Assembly: GCF_014201095.1 (NCBI RefSeq)
Contig: NZ_JACHDN010000001.1
Coordinates: forward strand, 1,054,001-1,118,000
Direction of reading: 5' to 3'
Source of the DNA: Cellulomonas hominis
Lineage (GTDB): Bacteria > Actinomycetota > Actinomycetes > Actinomycetales > Cellulomonadaceae
DNA: 64,000 bases
The notes under the pieces were generated by a model. That model ran no database searches and was not told where the DNA came from. It saw only the letters and a list, made by a program, of their open reading frames with translations. Shown piece after piece: positions 34,384 to 44,394 of the stretch (the stretch's first letter is position 1; each line of letters opens with the position of its first letter). The position numbers were made by a program, and so were the translations under genes.

Positions 34384-35817
34384 GTGACCTCTGCTGGTTA
34401 TGACCTGGTCGTCGTCGCGAACCGCCTGCCGGTGGACGTGACGCTGGACGAGGAGGGGAAGCCGAGCTGGACCCGCTCCCCCGGCGGCCTCGTGACCGCC
34501 CTGGAGCCGGTCGTGCAGAACTCGGACGGCGCGTGGGTCGGCTGGGGCGGCTCCGCCGACCTCGACCTCGAGCCGTTCGACGCCGACGACATGCGCCTCG
34601 TCCCGGTGAGTCTCACCCAGGACGACCTGACCTACTACTACGAGGGCTTCTCGAACGACACGCTGTGGCCGCTGTACCACGACGTGATCCAGCCCCCGAC
34701 GTTCCACCGGCAGTGGTGGGACGCGTACCAGCGGGTGAACCGCCGGTTCGCGAACGCCGCGGCGGAGCAGGCCGCCCCGGGCGCCACCGTGTGGGTCCAC
34801 GACTACCAGCTGCAGCTCGTGCCGAGGTTCCTGCGGGAGCTGCGCCCGGACGTGCGGATCGGGTACTTCCACCACATCCCGTTCCCGCCGCTGGAGATCT
34901 TCGCGCAGCTGCCGTGGCGGCTGCAGGTGGTCGAGGGCCTGCTCGGCGCCGACCTCATCGGGTTCCAGCGCGGCGGCGACGCGGCCAACTTCGTGCGCGT
35001 GGTGCGCCGGCTCACCGACGTCACCACCCGCGGGCAGATGATCACCCTCACCGACGCCGACGGCCGCGTGCAGCGGCACGTCCGGGCGGCGGCGTTCCCC
35101 ATCTCGATCGACTCGCACGCCTTCGACCGGCTCGCCCGGACCCCCGAGGTGCAGCAGCGGGCGAAGGAGATCCGCCACGAGCTCGGCGACCCGAAGGTGC
35201 TGCTGCTCGGCGTCGACCGGCTCGACTACACCAAGGGCATCCGGCACCGGATCAAGGCGTTCGAGGAGCTGCTCGAGGACGGCCGGATGACCGTCCCCGA
35301 CGCAACCCTGGTCCAGGTGGCCTCCCCCAGCCGGGAGAACGTCGGCGCCTACCAGCAGCTGCGCGAGGACGTCGAGGCGCAGGTCGGCCGGATCAACGGC
35401 GAGCACGGCGAGCTCGGGCACGCCGCCGTGCACTACATGCACCACTCCTACCCGATGGAGGAGATGGCGGCCCTGTACCTCGCGGCCGACGTCATGCTCG
35501 TGACCGCGCTGCGGGACGGCATGAACCTGGTCGCGAAGGAGTACATCGCCGCCCGGTCCGACGACCGCGGCGCCCTGGTGCTCAGCGAGTTCACGGGCGC
35601 GGCGGACGAGCTCGGCGGCGCGGCGATCCTGGTGAACCCGCACGACATCGCCGGCCTGAAGAACGCCATCCAGCACGCCGCGAACATCGACCCGCGCGAG
35701 GCCCGCAAGCGGATGCGCCGCCTGCGCCGCCGCGTGCTGGAGAACGACGTGGCGCACTGGTCCGACACGTTCCTGTCCGTGCTGACCGCCGTGCCGACCC
35801 GCGAGCGGCACGTCTGA
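34384..35817 (+). CDS. otsA: Trehalose-6-phosphate synthase
   Basis: The product is a 477-aa GT20 enzyme that joins UDP- or GDP-glucose to glucose-6-phosphate. Diagnostic stretches are VVVANRLPVDV with SPGGLV at the N-terminus, VHDYQLQLVPRFLRE, GYFHHIPFPPLEIF, LLGVDRLDYTKGI, ALRDGMNLVAKEYIA and LSEFTGAADEL. All fit the family at its normal length. The start is the GTG at 34384 with AAGGAG upstream; an ATG at 34376 stops after three codons and is rejected. It forms an operon with otsB, 11 bases downstream. The operon would make trehalose for osmotic, desiccation or envelope use. Confidence 0.96.
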   Translation: MTSAGYDLVVVANRLPVDVTLDEEGKPSWTRSPGGLVTALEPVVQNSDGAWVGWGGSADLDLEPFDADDMRLVPVSLTQDDLTYYYEGFSNDTLWPLYHDVIQPPTFHRQWWDAYQRVNRRFANAAAEQAAPGATVWVHDYQLQLVPRFLRELRPDVRIGYFHHIPFPPLEIFAQLPWRLQVVEGLLGADLIGFQRGGDAANFVRVVRRLTDVTTRGQMITLTDADGRVQRHVRAAAFPISIDSHAFDRLARTPEVQQRAKEIRHELGDPKVLLLGVDRLDYTKGIRHRIKAFEELLEDGRMTVPDATLVQVASPSRENVGAYQQLREDVEAQVGRINGEHGELGHAAVHYMHHSYPMEEMAALYLAADVMLVTALRDGMNLVAKEYIAARSDDRGALVLSEFTGAADELGGAAILVNPHDIAGLKNAIQHAANIDPREARKRMRRLRRRVLENDVAHWSDTFLSVLTAVPTRERHV

Positions 35818-35828
35818 GGAGGATCCGC

Positions 35829-36656
35829 GTGACCGACGACCCCCGCGCCGCGCTGCTCGCGCTGGTGGCCGACCCGGCCCGCCGGCCGGTGCTGCTGGCG
35901 CTCGACTTCGACGGCACCCTGGCGCCGCTGCAGGACGACCCCGAGGCCTCCCGGGTGCTGCCGGCCGCCGCCGACGCCCTGCGGGCCCTCGCCGCGCACC
36001 CCGACCGGGTCCGGCTCGCGCTGGTCTCCGGCCGGGCGCTGGCGGACCTGCACCGCCTGGCCGAGGTCCCGCCCGGCACCGTGCTCATCGGCAGCCACGG
36101 TGCCGAGCGGGCGCGGGTCGGGGAGCACGGCCTCGACCGCGACGTCGTCGCCCTGGACGACGACCAGGCCGGCCGGCTGGCCCGCCTGGGCGAGGAGATG
36201 CAGGCGGTCGCCCGCGGCCGGGACGGCGTCTGGGTGGAGACCAAGCCCGCCGCCGTCGTCGTGCACACCCGGCTCGCGGACCCCGAGGTCGGCGACGCCG
36301 CCGAGCAGGAGGCGCTGGCCGTGGGCGCGCGGCTCGGCTCGGTCACGCTGCACGGCAAGAAGGTGGTGGAGGTGTCGGTGCTGACCGCCGACAAGGGCGC
36401 GGCGCTGGTCGACCTGCGCGACGAGCTCGGCGCCGGCGCGGTGGTCTGCGCCGGGGACGACGTGACCGACGAGGACGCGTTCCGCGCGCTCGGCCCGGAC
36501 GACCTGACCCTCAAGGTCGGCGAGGGTCGGACCGTGGCGCGGTACCGCACGCCCGACCCGCAGGCGCTGGCGCTGCTCCTCACCGACCTCGCGGCCGCGC
36601 TCGGCGACGCGGAGTCCACCCGGCAGCCCGCGGCGCAGGGCGGCCCGGGAGCGTAG
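35829..36656 (+). CDS. otsB: Trehalose-6-phosphate phosphatase
   Basis: The product is a 275-aa HAD-superfamily phosphatase. Motif I is LALDFDGTLAP, motif II LVSGRAL, the substrate-loop region has ETKPAAVVVHTR and HGKKVVEV, and motif IV is CAGDDVTDEDAF. It removes phosphate from trehalose-6-phosphate made by OtsA. GAGGAGG lies six bases before the GTG. The TAG stop forms the first three bases of the TAGGTT -10 element of the next gene. Confidence 0.95.
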   Translation: MTDDPRAALLALVADPARRPVLLALDFDGTLAPLQDDPEASRVLPAAADALRALAAHPDRVRLALVSGRALADLHRLAEVPPGTVLIGSHGAERARVGEHGLDRDVVALDDDQAGRLARLGEEMQAVARGRDGVWVETKPAAVVVHTRLADPEVGDAAEQEALAVGARLGSVTLHGKKVVEVSVLTADKGAALVDLRDELGAGAVVCAGDDVTDEDAFRALGPDDLTLKVGEGRTVARYRTPDPQALALLLTDLAAALGDAESTRQPAAQGGPGA

Positions 36657-36659
36657 GTT
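36654..36659 (+). promoter_or_regulatory. -10 element overlapping the otsB stop codon
   Basis: TAGGTT lies six bases before the ATG at 36666, and its TAG is the otsB stop. It gives the propeller gene its own leaderless promoter. Confidence 0.5.
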
Positions 36660-36665
36660 GCGCCC

Positions 36666-38249
36666 ATGAGGGGGCCGCGCGCCGCGATGCAGGACGTCGA
36701 GATCGTCGACGTCGACACCGGCGCGGACGTCTCGGTTCTGGGCACCGACCCCGAGGACCCGGCCGCCGAGGCCGCGCGCGCCCGCCGCCTGGCCCGCCGC
36801 CGGCGGCTGCTGCGGCGGTGGTGGCCCGTCCCGGCGCTCGCCCTGGCCGCGCTGCTCGGGACCCAGGCCCTGCTGGACGCCCGCGAGCGCGCGGAGGTCG
36901 CCGCCCGGCAGCGCGTCGAGGGCGTCCTGCGGACGGTGGACTCCGGGCTGGAGCCCACCCGGCGGCTGGCCCAGGACGTCGCCCCGGTGCTGTTCAGCGG
37001 CATCCGGGCGGGCGACCTGCGGATCGGGCCCGGCGGCAACCCCTGGGAGGGGCCGCGCACGCTCGTCGCGGTCGACGCGTCCGGCGCGACGGTCTGGGAG
37101 ACCTCGCTCGAGGCCGGCCACCGGGAGGTCGAGGACACCGGGCTGGGGACCGAGTACCCCCTGTGCCTCGGCGCCGGCGACCCCGCCGAGGTCGTCGACT
37201 GCGTCGTCGTCGACCGCACCGCGACCGACCCGCTGACCCCGGAGGACGGGTCCTGGGTCCCCGGGCCGCCGCAGGCCGCACGGCTGATGTCGTTCGACCC
37301 GGCGACCGGCGAGGTGCGCGGGGAGCGGGCGGTCCCGCCGCTGACGGCCTGGGGCGGCGACGCGCGGCTGCACGTCCTCGCCTCGCTGGTCGGCGACGTC
37401 CTCACGGTCACCGGCTGGGCGCCCGGGACCGTCCTGGACGGCACCCCGCTGTGGACCACGGACCTCCGCGTCGACGCGGGGTCGCTCACCCCCGAGGCGC
37501 TGACGTACCCGCCGGGCGCCGGCGTCGCGCGCGGGCACGTGCTCGTGCAGGGCGACCTCGGCTCCTGGGTCCTGGACGCGAGGGACGGCACGACGCAGTT
37601 CTCCGGCGACGCCTACGTGTCCGTGAGCCGCACCGGGTACCTCGTGCCGCCGCGCACGCCGGTGGAGCTCGTGGACGACGACGGCCGCACCCGCGCCACG
37701 CTGCCCGGATCCCCGGTCGTGCTCGGCGTGGACGACGGCACGGCCCCCGACCTCGAGATCGTCGTGACCGACGACCGCCGGCTGGTGGGCTACGACGTGG
37801 CCGCCGCCCGGGAGCTGTGGTCGCTCGACCTGCCGGAGTGGCTCGACGGGACGCTCGTGCTGCTCGACGGGGTGCTCTACGGCAGCGACCGCGACGCGGT
37901 CTGGGCGGTGGACGTCGCGACCGGCCTCGAGCGGTGGCGCACGCCCGCGCACGTGCTGATGGAGGCGGGCGGCGTGCTCACGGACGGCCGGAACCTCGTC
38001 ACCGTGTCCGCGACCCTCGACCTGCTGGAGGCGGGCGTGACCGTGGCGGCGGGCGGCGGCGCGACGGGCGGCACCGCGGGCGGCACGGGCGCCGCGACGA
38101 TGCCGAGCGCGCGGTCGATCGTGGCGTACTCGCTCGCCACCGGGGAGCTCGCCTGGGCCACCCGGCTGCCCGACGACGTGCAGGGCGTCTGGGCCTGGCA
38201 GGGCGACCTGCTCAGCTACGGCGCGACCGACGTCGTCGTCCTCAACTGA
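36666..38249 (+). CDS. Membrane-anchored PQQ-like beta-propeller protein
   Basis: The product is 527 aa. A cytoplasmic basic stretch (ARRLARRRRLLRRWW) precedes one membrane helix near 57-76 (PVPALALAALLGTQALL). An exterior beta-propeller of PQQ-like repeats follows (VAVDASGATVWETSLEAG, VLLDGVLYGSDRDAVWAVDV, ATGLERWRTPAHVL, SLATGELAWATRLPDDVQG). There is no enzyme motif; such proteins are usually scaffolds or binders at the membrane. A Gly/Thr-rich insertion lies near 458-478. The start is probably leaderless (TAGGTT six bases upstream). It is close to otsB, but that may be chance. Confidence 0.83.
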   Translation: MRGPRAAMQDVEIVDVDTGADVSVLGTDPEDPAAEAARARRLARRRRLLRRWWPVPALALAALLGTQALLDARERAEVAARQRVEGVLRTVDSGLEPTRRLAQDVAPVLFSGIRAGDLRIGPGGNPWEGPRTLVAVDASGATVWETSLEAGHREVEDTGLGTEYPLCLGAGDPAEVVDCVVVDRTATDPLTPEDGSWVPGPPQAARLMSFDPATGEVRGERAVPPLTAWGGDARLHVLASLVGDVLTVTGWAPGTVLDGTPLWTTDLRVDAGSLTPEALTYPPGAGVARGHVLVQGDLGSWVLDARDGTTQFSGDAYVSVSRTGYLVPPRTPVELVDDDGRTRATLPGSPVVLGVDDGTAPDLEIVVTDDRRLVGYDVAAARELWSLDLPEWLDGTLVLLDGVLYGSDRDAVWAVDVATGLERWRTPAHVLMEAGGVLTDGRNLVTVSATLDLLEAGVTVAAGGGATGGTAGGTGAATMPSARSIVAYSLATGELAWATRLPDDVQGVWAWQGDLLSYGATDVVVLN

Positions 38250-38432
38250 CGCCCCGGGCGCGGCCCGGGGGTGTGTGAGGTGCGTCTCCACGGGGGTCCG
38301 CGGGTGTGGTTTGATGTCCGTGGACCGAGGGGGGTCACCCGACCTCCCTCGTGCCGTGTCAGCGAAGACACTCTGACACTCTTCACGACGGATCGTCCGG
38401 CACGTACCTGCCGGTGAAGGGATTGAACACGC
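38250..38432 (+). promoter_or_regulatory. msiK upstream region with hairpins
   Basis: This 183-base gap holds CGAGGGGGGT (38326-38335) pairing with ACCTCCCTCG (38342-38351) at nine of ten bases, a direct repeat GACACTCTGACACTC, and CCGGCA-N6-TGCCGG (38397-38414). GAAGGG precedes the msiK ATG. A long structured leader is plausible, but no known riboswitch pattern is recognised. Confidence 0.4.
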
Positions 38433-39557
<1,125 letters not shown>

Positions 39558-39574
39558 CGACGACATCTCCACGT

Positions 39575-39614
39575 CGAAGGGGCGGGGCCGGCACGAACCG
39601 GCCCCGCCCCTTCG
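39575..39614 (+). terminator. msiK terminator
   Basis: Arms 39575-39591 and 39598-39614 (core GGGGCGGGGCCGG) are perfectly complementary over 17 bases around CACGAA, 17 bases after the stop. Confidence 0.85.
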
Positions 39615-39638
39615 TCGTCCGGATGGGAGAATCGACCC

Positions 39639-40910
39639 ATGACCCCTCGTACGCGCCTGCAGATCACCGCGGCCGCGCCGGACCCCGCCCTGCTCGACCT
39701 GCCCTGGGACGTCCCGCTGGCCGACTGGCCGGCGGACCAGCTGGCCGCCCTCCCCCGCGGCATCTCCCGGCACACGGTGCGGTTCGCGCGGCTGTCCGGC
39801 CGGGTCATCGCGATCAAGGAGATCGGCGAGACGGTCGCGTACCGCGAGTACGAGCTGCTGCGCCAGCTCAGCCGCCTGGACGTGCCGAGCGTCGAGCCCG
39901 TCGGCGTGATCACCGGCCGCACCGCCCCCGACGGGGAGCCGCTCGAGGCCGTGCTCATCACCCAGCACCTGCGGTTCTCGCTGCCGTACCGCGCGCTGTT
40001 CAGCCAGTCGCTGCGCCCGGACACCGCGACCCGCCTCATCGACGCCCTCGCCGTGCTGATGGTCCGGCTGCACCTGGCCGGGTTCTACTGGGGCGACGTG
40101 TCGCTGTCGAACACCCTGTTCCGCCGGGACGCCGAGACGTTCGCCGCCTACCTGGTGGACGCCGAGACCGGCGACCTGCACGACAAGCTCACCGACGGGC
40201 AGCGCGGGTACGACCTCGAGGTCGCGCGGGTCAACATCATCGGCGAGCTGATGGACCTGCAGGCCGGCGAGTTCCTCGAGGAGGAGGTCGACGCGGTCGC
40301 GATCGGCGACATGCTGGCCGAGCGGTACGAGGAGCTGTGGACCGCCCTCACCAGCTCGGAGTGGTTCGGGCTGGACGAGCGGTGGCGCGTGCAGGCCCGC
40401 ATCGAGCGGCTCAACGACCTGGGCTTCGACGTCGGCGAGCTCGACATCACGACCGACCTCGACGGCACCAGCGTCCGCATCCAGCCGAAGGTCGTGGACG
40501 CCGGGCACCACTCGCGCCGGCTCATGCGCCTGACCGGGCTGGACGTGCAGGAGAACCAGGCGCGCCGGCTGCTCAACGACCTCGACCAGTTCCGGGCGGC
40601 GACGGACCGGCAGAACGACGACGAGACGTTCGTGGCGCACGACTGGCTGACCGACGTCTTCGAGCCCGCCGTGCGGGCCGTGCCGCGCGCCCTGCGGCCC
40701 AAGCTGGAGCCGGCGCAGATCTACCACGAGCTGCTGGACCACCGGTGGTTCCTGTCCGAGCAGCAGGGCCGCGACGTGCCGATGGCGCAGGCCGTGAAGT
40801 CCTACGTCTCGGAGATCCTGCCGAACCGCCCCGACGAGGAGTCCGTCCTCGGCGTCTCCGCGGCGGACCTGCGCGAGGACACGGACGTCATCCCGGTCGT
40901 CCGGGACTGA
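39639..40910 (+). CDS. DUF4032 domain protein, kinase-like
   Basis: The product is a 423-aa cytoplasmic protein. The N-terminal half resembles a lipopolysaccharide-kinase/protein-kinase-like fold: VIAIKEIGETVAYREYELLR (Lys-Glu pair), LHLAGFYWGDVSLSNTLF (a catalytic-loop-like HxGxxxGDVSxxN) and AYLVDAETGDLH (a DFG-like DAE). The C-terminal half is DUF4032 (DHRWFLSEQQGRDVPMAQAV). The substrate is unknown; the family is conserved in actinobacteria. It ends at a hairpin shared with rlmB. Confidence 0.82.
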   Translation: MTPRTRLQITAAAPDPALLDLPWDVPLADWPADQLAALPRGISRHTVRFARLSGRVIAIKEIGETVAYREYELLRQLSRLDVPSVEPVGVITGRTAPDGEPLEAVLITQHLRFSLPYRALFSQSLRPDTATRLIDALAVLMVRLHLAGFYWGDVSLSNTLFRRDAETFAAYLVDAETGDLHDKLTDGQRGYDLEVARVNIIGELMDLQAGEFLEEEVDAVAIGDMLAERYEELWTALTSSEWFGLDERWRVQARIERLNDLGFDVGELDITTDLDGTSVRIQPKVVDAGHHSRRLMRLTGLDVQENQARRLLNDLDQFRAATDRQNDDETFVAHDWLTDVFEPAVRAVPRALRPKLEPAQIYHELLDHRWFLSEQQGRDVPMAQAVKSYVSEILPNRPDEESVLGVSAADLREDTDVIPVVRD

Positions 40911-40913
40911 CCG

Positions 40914-40957
40914 ACGACGACGGCGCCGGGCCCGCGGGGGTCCGGCGCCGTCGTCGT
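40914..40957. terminator. Bidirectional terminator between DUF4032 and rlmB
   Basis: ACGACGACGGCGCCGG (40914-40929) and CCGGCGCCGTCGTCGT (40942-40957) are perfectly complementary. It lies between convergent stops at 40910 and 40962. Confidence 0.8.
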
Positions 40958-40961
40958 GGGG

Positions 40962-41957
40962 TCAGAGCGCGCGCTGCCGGGCGACCTCGTACAGGGCGAT
41001 GCCCGCGGCCACGCCCGCGTTGAGGCTCTCGACCGCCGACGCGATCGGGATCGACGCGATCGCGTCGCAGTGCTCGCGCACCAGGCGGGACAGGCCCTTG
41101 CCCTCGGACCCGACGACGAGCACCAGCGGGTCCGTCGAGTACGGCAGGTCCGCGACCGCGACGTCGCCGCCGCCGTCCAGGCCCACGACGAAGCAGCCGG
41201 CCTCGTGCAGGCGCTCGAGGGCCCGCACCAGGTTGGTGGCCCGGGCGACCGGCACCCGCGCGGCGGCGCCCGCGGACACCTTCCAGGCGGACGCGGTGAC
41301 GCCCGCGGAGCGGCGCTCCGGGACCAGCACGCCGTGCGCGCCGAACGCGCCGGCGGACCGCAGCACGGCGCCGAGGTTGCGCGGGTCGGTGACGCCGTCC
41401 AGGGCGACGACCAGCGGGGCCCGGTCGCTCGCCGCGGCCGCGTCCAGCAGGTCCTCGACGTCGCCGTAGTCGTACGGCGGCACCTGGAGCGCGACGCCCT
41501 GGTGCACGGCGCCGTCGGTCAGCCGGTCGAGCTCGGGCTTGGTGACCTCGAGCAGGGGGTAGCCCTCGTCGGCGGCGGTGCGCAGGATCTCGCGGGTGCG
41601 GTCGTCCGCCTCGAGGCGGGTGGCGATGTAGACCGCGGACACCGGGATGCCGGCGCGCAGCGCCTCCACCACGGAGTTCCGCCCGGCCACGACCTCGGTC
41701 GCCCCGGCACCGCGCGCGCGACCGGCGGCGGACCCGCCGCGACCGGCGGGCCGGTTGCCCGACGCCCGGCCGGTGGCCTGCCGGCGCTCCGCGGCGGCCT
41801 TCCGCTTGTGGGCCGCGTGGTACTCGCGGTCCTCGGCCTTCGGGGTCGGGCCCTTGCCCTCCAGGCCCCGGCGGCGCTGGCCGCCCGAGCCGACGGAGGC
41901 GCCCTTCTTGCTGCCCGTCCTGCGGGTCGCGCCGCGGCGCTGGGAGTTGCCGGCCAT
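40962..41957 (-). CDS. rlmB: 23S rRNA 2'-O-methyltransferase, RlmB/SpoU family
   Basis: The product is 331 aa. An N-terminal Arg/Lys/Gly-rich extension of about 90 residues (typical of actinobacteria) precedes the substrate-binding domain ([20 protein letters not shown]) and the SPOUT knot with motif 1 [20 protein letters not shown], motif 2 [14 protein letters not shown] and motif 3 [18 protein letters not shown]. It methylates a 23S rRNA guanosine ribose. The ATG overlaps the cysS TGA by one base, so the two form an operon, as in many actinobacteria. Confidence 0.95.
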   Translation of the reverse strand: MAGNSQRRGATRRTGSKKGASVGSGGQRRRGLEGKGPTPKAEDREYHAAHKRKAAAERRQATGRASGNRPAGRGGSAAGRARGAGATEVVAGRNSVVEALRAGIPVSAVYIATRLEADDRTREILRTAADEGYPLLEVTKPELDRLTDGAVHQGVALQVPPYDYGDVEDLLDAAAASDRAPLVVALDGVTDPRNLGAVLRSAGAFGAHGVLVPERRSAGVTASAWKVSAGAAARVPVARATNLVRALERLHEAGCFVVGLDGGGDVAVADLPYSTDPLVLVVGSEGKGLSRLVREHCDAIASIPIASAVESLNAGVAAGIALYEVARQRAL

Positions 41958-43396
41958 CAGTCCTCGTCCTCGGTGGTCGGGCGCGCGGCCAGGGACCAGC
42001 GCGCGCCGGTGGCGTTGTCCTCGACGGCCACCCCGGCAGCCGCGAGGCGGTCGCGGATCGCGTCCGCGGTGGCCCAGTCCTTCGCGGCGCGGGCCGCGGC
42101 ACGGGCGTCGAGCTCGGCGCGCACCAGGGCGTCGAGCGCCTCGGCGTGCCGGTCGTCGGTGCGGCCGGCGCCCCACTGGGCGCCGGCCGGGTCCAGGCCG
42201 AGCACGTCGAGCATGGCGCGCACGGCCACCAGGCCGGCGCGCACGCCGGCGTCGTCCCCGGACGCCAGCGCCGTGTTCCCGGCGCGCAGGTGCTCGTGCA
42301 CGACGGCGAGCGCGGCCGGGACGTTGAGGTCGTCGTCGAGCGCCGCCCCGAACGCCTCGGGCAGCTCCGCCGCCGCGAGCTCGGCCGCGTCGACCGTGCC
42401 GACCCGCTCCGTCGCCCGGTCCACGAAGCCCGCGAGCCGGTCCCAGGTGGCCTCGGACTCGGCGAGCGTGTCGGGCGTCCACTCGAGCATCGAGCGGTAC
42501 TGCACGGCGGTCAGCGCGTAGCGCACCACCGCGGCGCGCGTGGTCTCGAGCAGCACGTCGACGAGCAGCCCGTTGCCGAGCGACTTGCTCATCTTCGCGC
42601 CGCCCTGGGTGACCCAGCCGTTGTGCAGCCAGTAGTTCGCGAAGCCGTAACCGGCCGCGCGGGACTGCGCCTGCTCGTTCTCGTGGTGCGGGAACCGCAG
42701 GTCCAGGCCGCCGCCGTGGATGTCGAACGTGTCGCCCAGGTACCGGTGCGCCATCGCCGAGCACTCCAGGTGCCAGCCCGGCCGGCCGCGGCCGAACGGG
42801 GTGTCCCAGGCGGCGGTCTCCGGCTCGCCGGGCTTGGCCGCCTTCCACAGCGCGAAGTCGTGGGCGTCGCGCTTGTCCCCGGCGGCGCCGTCGGGCGCGG
42901 GCACCATGTCGTCGACCCGCTGGCTGGTGAGCGAGCCGTACTCCGGGTACGAGCGGACGTCGAAGTACACGTCCCCCTCGGCCGCGACGTACGCGTGCCC
43001 GGTGTCGACCAGCCGCTGCATGAGGGACACCATCGCGGGGACGTGCCCGGTGGCGCGCGGCTCGTACGTCGGCGGCAGCACCCCGAGGGCGTCGTACGCG
43101 GCGGTGAACGCGCGCTCGTTCTGCATCGCCCACGCCCACCACGCGACGCCGGCCTCGGCCGACTTCGTGAGGATCTTGTCGTCGATGTCCGTGACGTTGC
43201 GGACCAGCGTCACGTCGTGGCCCGTGCGGCGCAGCCAGCGGACGAGCACGTCGAACGCGATCGAGGACCGGACGTGGCCGATGTGCGGCGGGGCCTGCAC
43301 GGTCGCGCCGCACAGGTAGATGCCGACCCGGCCCGGGACCACGGGGACGAAGTCGCGCACCTCGCGGGTGGCGGTGTCGAACAGGCGCAGGCTCAC
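41957..43396 (-). CDS. cysS: Cysteinyl-tRNA synthetase
   Basis: The product is a 479-aa class I synthetase. The HIGH motif is PPHIGHVRS, the zinc ligands lie in YLCGATVQ and the [14 protein letters not shown] region, and the KMSKS motif is [11 protein letters not shown]. The length and C-terminal anticodon-binding domain are normal. I chose the GTG at 43396: TAGCCT lies eight bases upstream, with no ribosome site, giving a leaderless start. The lysR stop codon TAG forms the first three bases of that -10. mshC, a CysS paralogue, is excluded because the full CysS length and anticodon domain are present. Confidence 0.96.
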   Translation of the reverse strand: MSLRLFDTATREVRDFVPVVPGRVGIYLCGATVQAPPHIGHVRSSIAFDVLVRWLRRTGHDVTLVRNVTDIDDKILTKSAEAGVAWWAWAMQNERAFTAAYDALGVLPPTYEPRATGHVPAMVSLMQRLVDTGHAYVAAEGDVYFDVRSYPEYGSLTSQRVDDMVPAPDGAAGDKRDAHDFALWKAAKPGEPETAAWDTPFGRGRPGWHLECSAMAHRYLGDTFDIHGGGLDLRFPHHENEQAQSRAAGYGFANYWLHNGWVTQGGAKMSKSLGNGLLVDVLLETTRAAVVRYALTAVQYRSMLEWTPDTLAESEATWDRLAGFVDRATERVGTVDAAELAAAELPEAFGAALDDDLNVPAALAVVHEHLRAGNTALASGDDAGVRAGLVAVRAMLDVLGLDPAGAQWGAGRTDDRHAEALDALVRAELDARAAARAAKDWATADAIRDRLAAAGVAVEDNATGARWSLAARPTTEDED

Positions 43397-43404
43397 AAGG
43401 GGCA

Positions 43405-43410
43405 AGGCTA
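43405..43410 (-). promoter_or_regulatory. -10 of cysS overlapping the lysR stop
   Basis: TAGCCT on the minus strand (43410 to 43405) begins with the TAG stop of the LysR-family gene and lies eight bases before the cysS GTG. Confidence 0.5.
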
Positions 43411-44322
43411 CCGGGGGCGGCCGCCTGCCGGGCCGTCGTACCGGGCCGCCTCGGCGCGCAGGGCGTCCAGCACCCGGCCGACCACCCGCCGCTCGGCACG
43501 GTCCGGGCGCACCAGGGCGTCGATCCGGCGTCCCGCGCGCACCCCGGCGAGCGGCACCAGGACCGCGCCGCGGCGGCCCGCGGTGTGCCGGGGCAGCAGG
43601 CTGACGCCGTGCCCGGCGGCGACCAGGGCCTCCACGACGCCGAAGTCGTTGAACCGCTGCACGATCCGCAGGGGCGCCCCCGCGGCAGCCGCGACGGCGT
43701 CCAGCACGCCCGCGACGGGGAAGCCCTCGTGCACGGAGATCCAGGGCTGGTCGGCCAGGTCGGCGGCGGTGACGGCGGACCGGCCGGCCAGCGGGTGCCC
43801 CGGCGGCAGGGCGACGTCGAGCGGCTCGCGCAGCAGCGGCACCACGTCCACCCCGGCGGGCCAGTCGTACGCCCCGTCCGGCCGGTGCGCGACCACCAGG
43901 TCGAAGTCCGCGGTGAGCGCGACGAACCGGTCCTGCGCGACGTCCTCGTCCCCGAGCTCCACCCGCACGCCCTCCATCCCGGCGACCCGGGTCAGCAGGC
44001 CGGGCAGCAGCAGCTCGGCCCCCGACTGGAACGACGCCACCCGCACCAGGCCGTGCGGCGCCGACCGGAAGGCCTCGACCGCCGCCTCCGCGCGCTCGAG
44101 CGCGACCGCGACGTCCAGCGCGGCGTCCGCGAGCGCGTGCCCCGGCCCGGTGAGCCGGATGCCGCGGCCGACCCGCTCGACCACCTCGGCCCCCGCGTCC
44201 CGGGCGAGCGCCCGCAGCTGCTGGGACACCGCGGACGGCGTGAGGTGCAGCGCGGCGGCCGCCGCCGTCACCCCGCCGCGGTCGCGCACCGCGCGGAGCG
44301 TCGCCAGGTGCCGCGTGTCCAT
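43408..44322 (-). CDS. LysR-family transcriptional regulator
   Basis: The product is 304 aa. The N-terminal winged helix is [20 protein letters not shown] followed by [20 protein letters not shown]; the effector-binding domain follows ([18 protein letters not shown]). It is divergent from an EamA transporter with 72 bases between starts, the usual arrangement of a LysR regulator and its target. ATG 44322 follows TAGCGT (44334 to 44329) by six bases and is probably leaderless. The effector is unknown. Confidence 0.93.
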   Translation of the reverse strand: MDTRHLATLRAVRDRGGVTAAAAALHLTPSAVSQQLRALARDAGAEVVERVGRGIRLTGPGHALADAALDVAVALERAEAAVEAFRSAPHGLVRVASFQSGAELLLPGLLTRVAGMEGVRVELGDEDVAQDRFVALTADFDLVVAHRPDGAYDWPAGVDVVPLLREPLDVALPPGHPLAGRSAVTAADLADQPWISVHEGFPVAGVLDAVAAAAGAPLRIVQRFNDFGVVEALVAAGHGVSLLPRHTAGRRGAVLVPLAGVRAGRRIDALVRPDRAERRVVGRVLDALRAEAARYDGPAGGRPR

Positions 44323-44394
44323 GAAGCGACGCTACACGGTTGGTCCGGTTCTTTTCGATGGTGCTGGACGGTCCCGCGGGCGCAGCATCGGGGC

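Noticed and set aside
34376..34387. ATG start for otsA at 34376
   Set aside because: It reads ATG GAT CCG TGA and stops at once; the GTG at 34384 starts the family-conserved sequence.
38250..38432. A known riboswitch before msiK
   Set aside because: The hairpins do not match any conserved riboswitch core I can recognise, so only a structured leader is noted.
41957..43396. mshC (cysteine ligase of mycothiol synthesis) instead of cysS
   Set aside because: The protein has full CysS length and a C-terminal anticodon-binding region, and lies in the conserved cysS-rlmB order. MshC is shorter.
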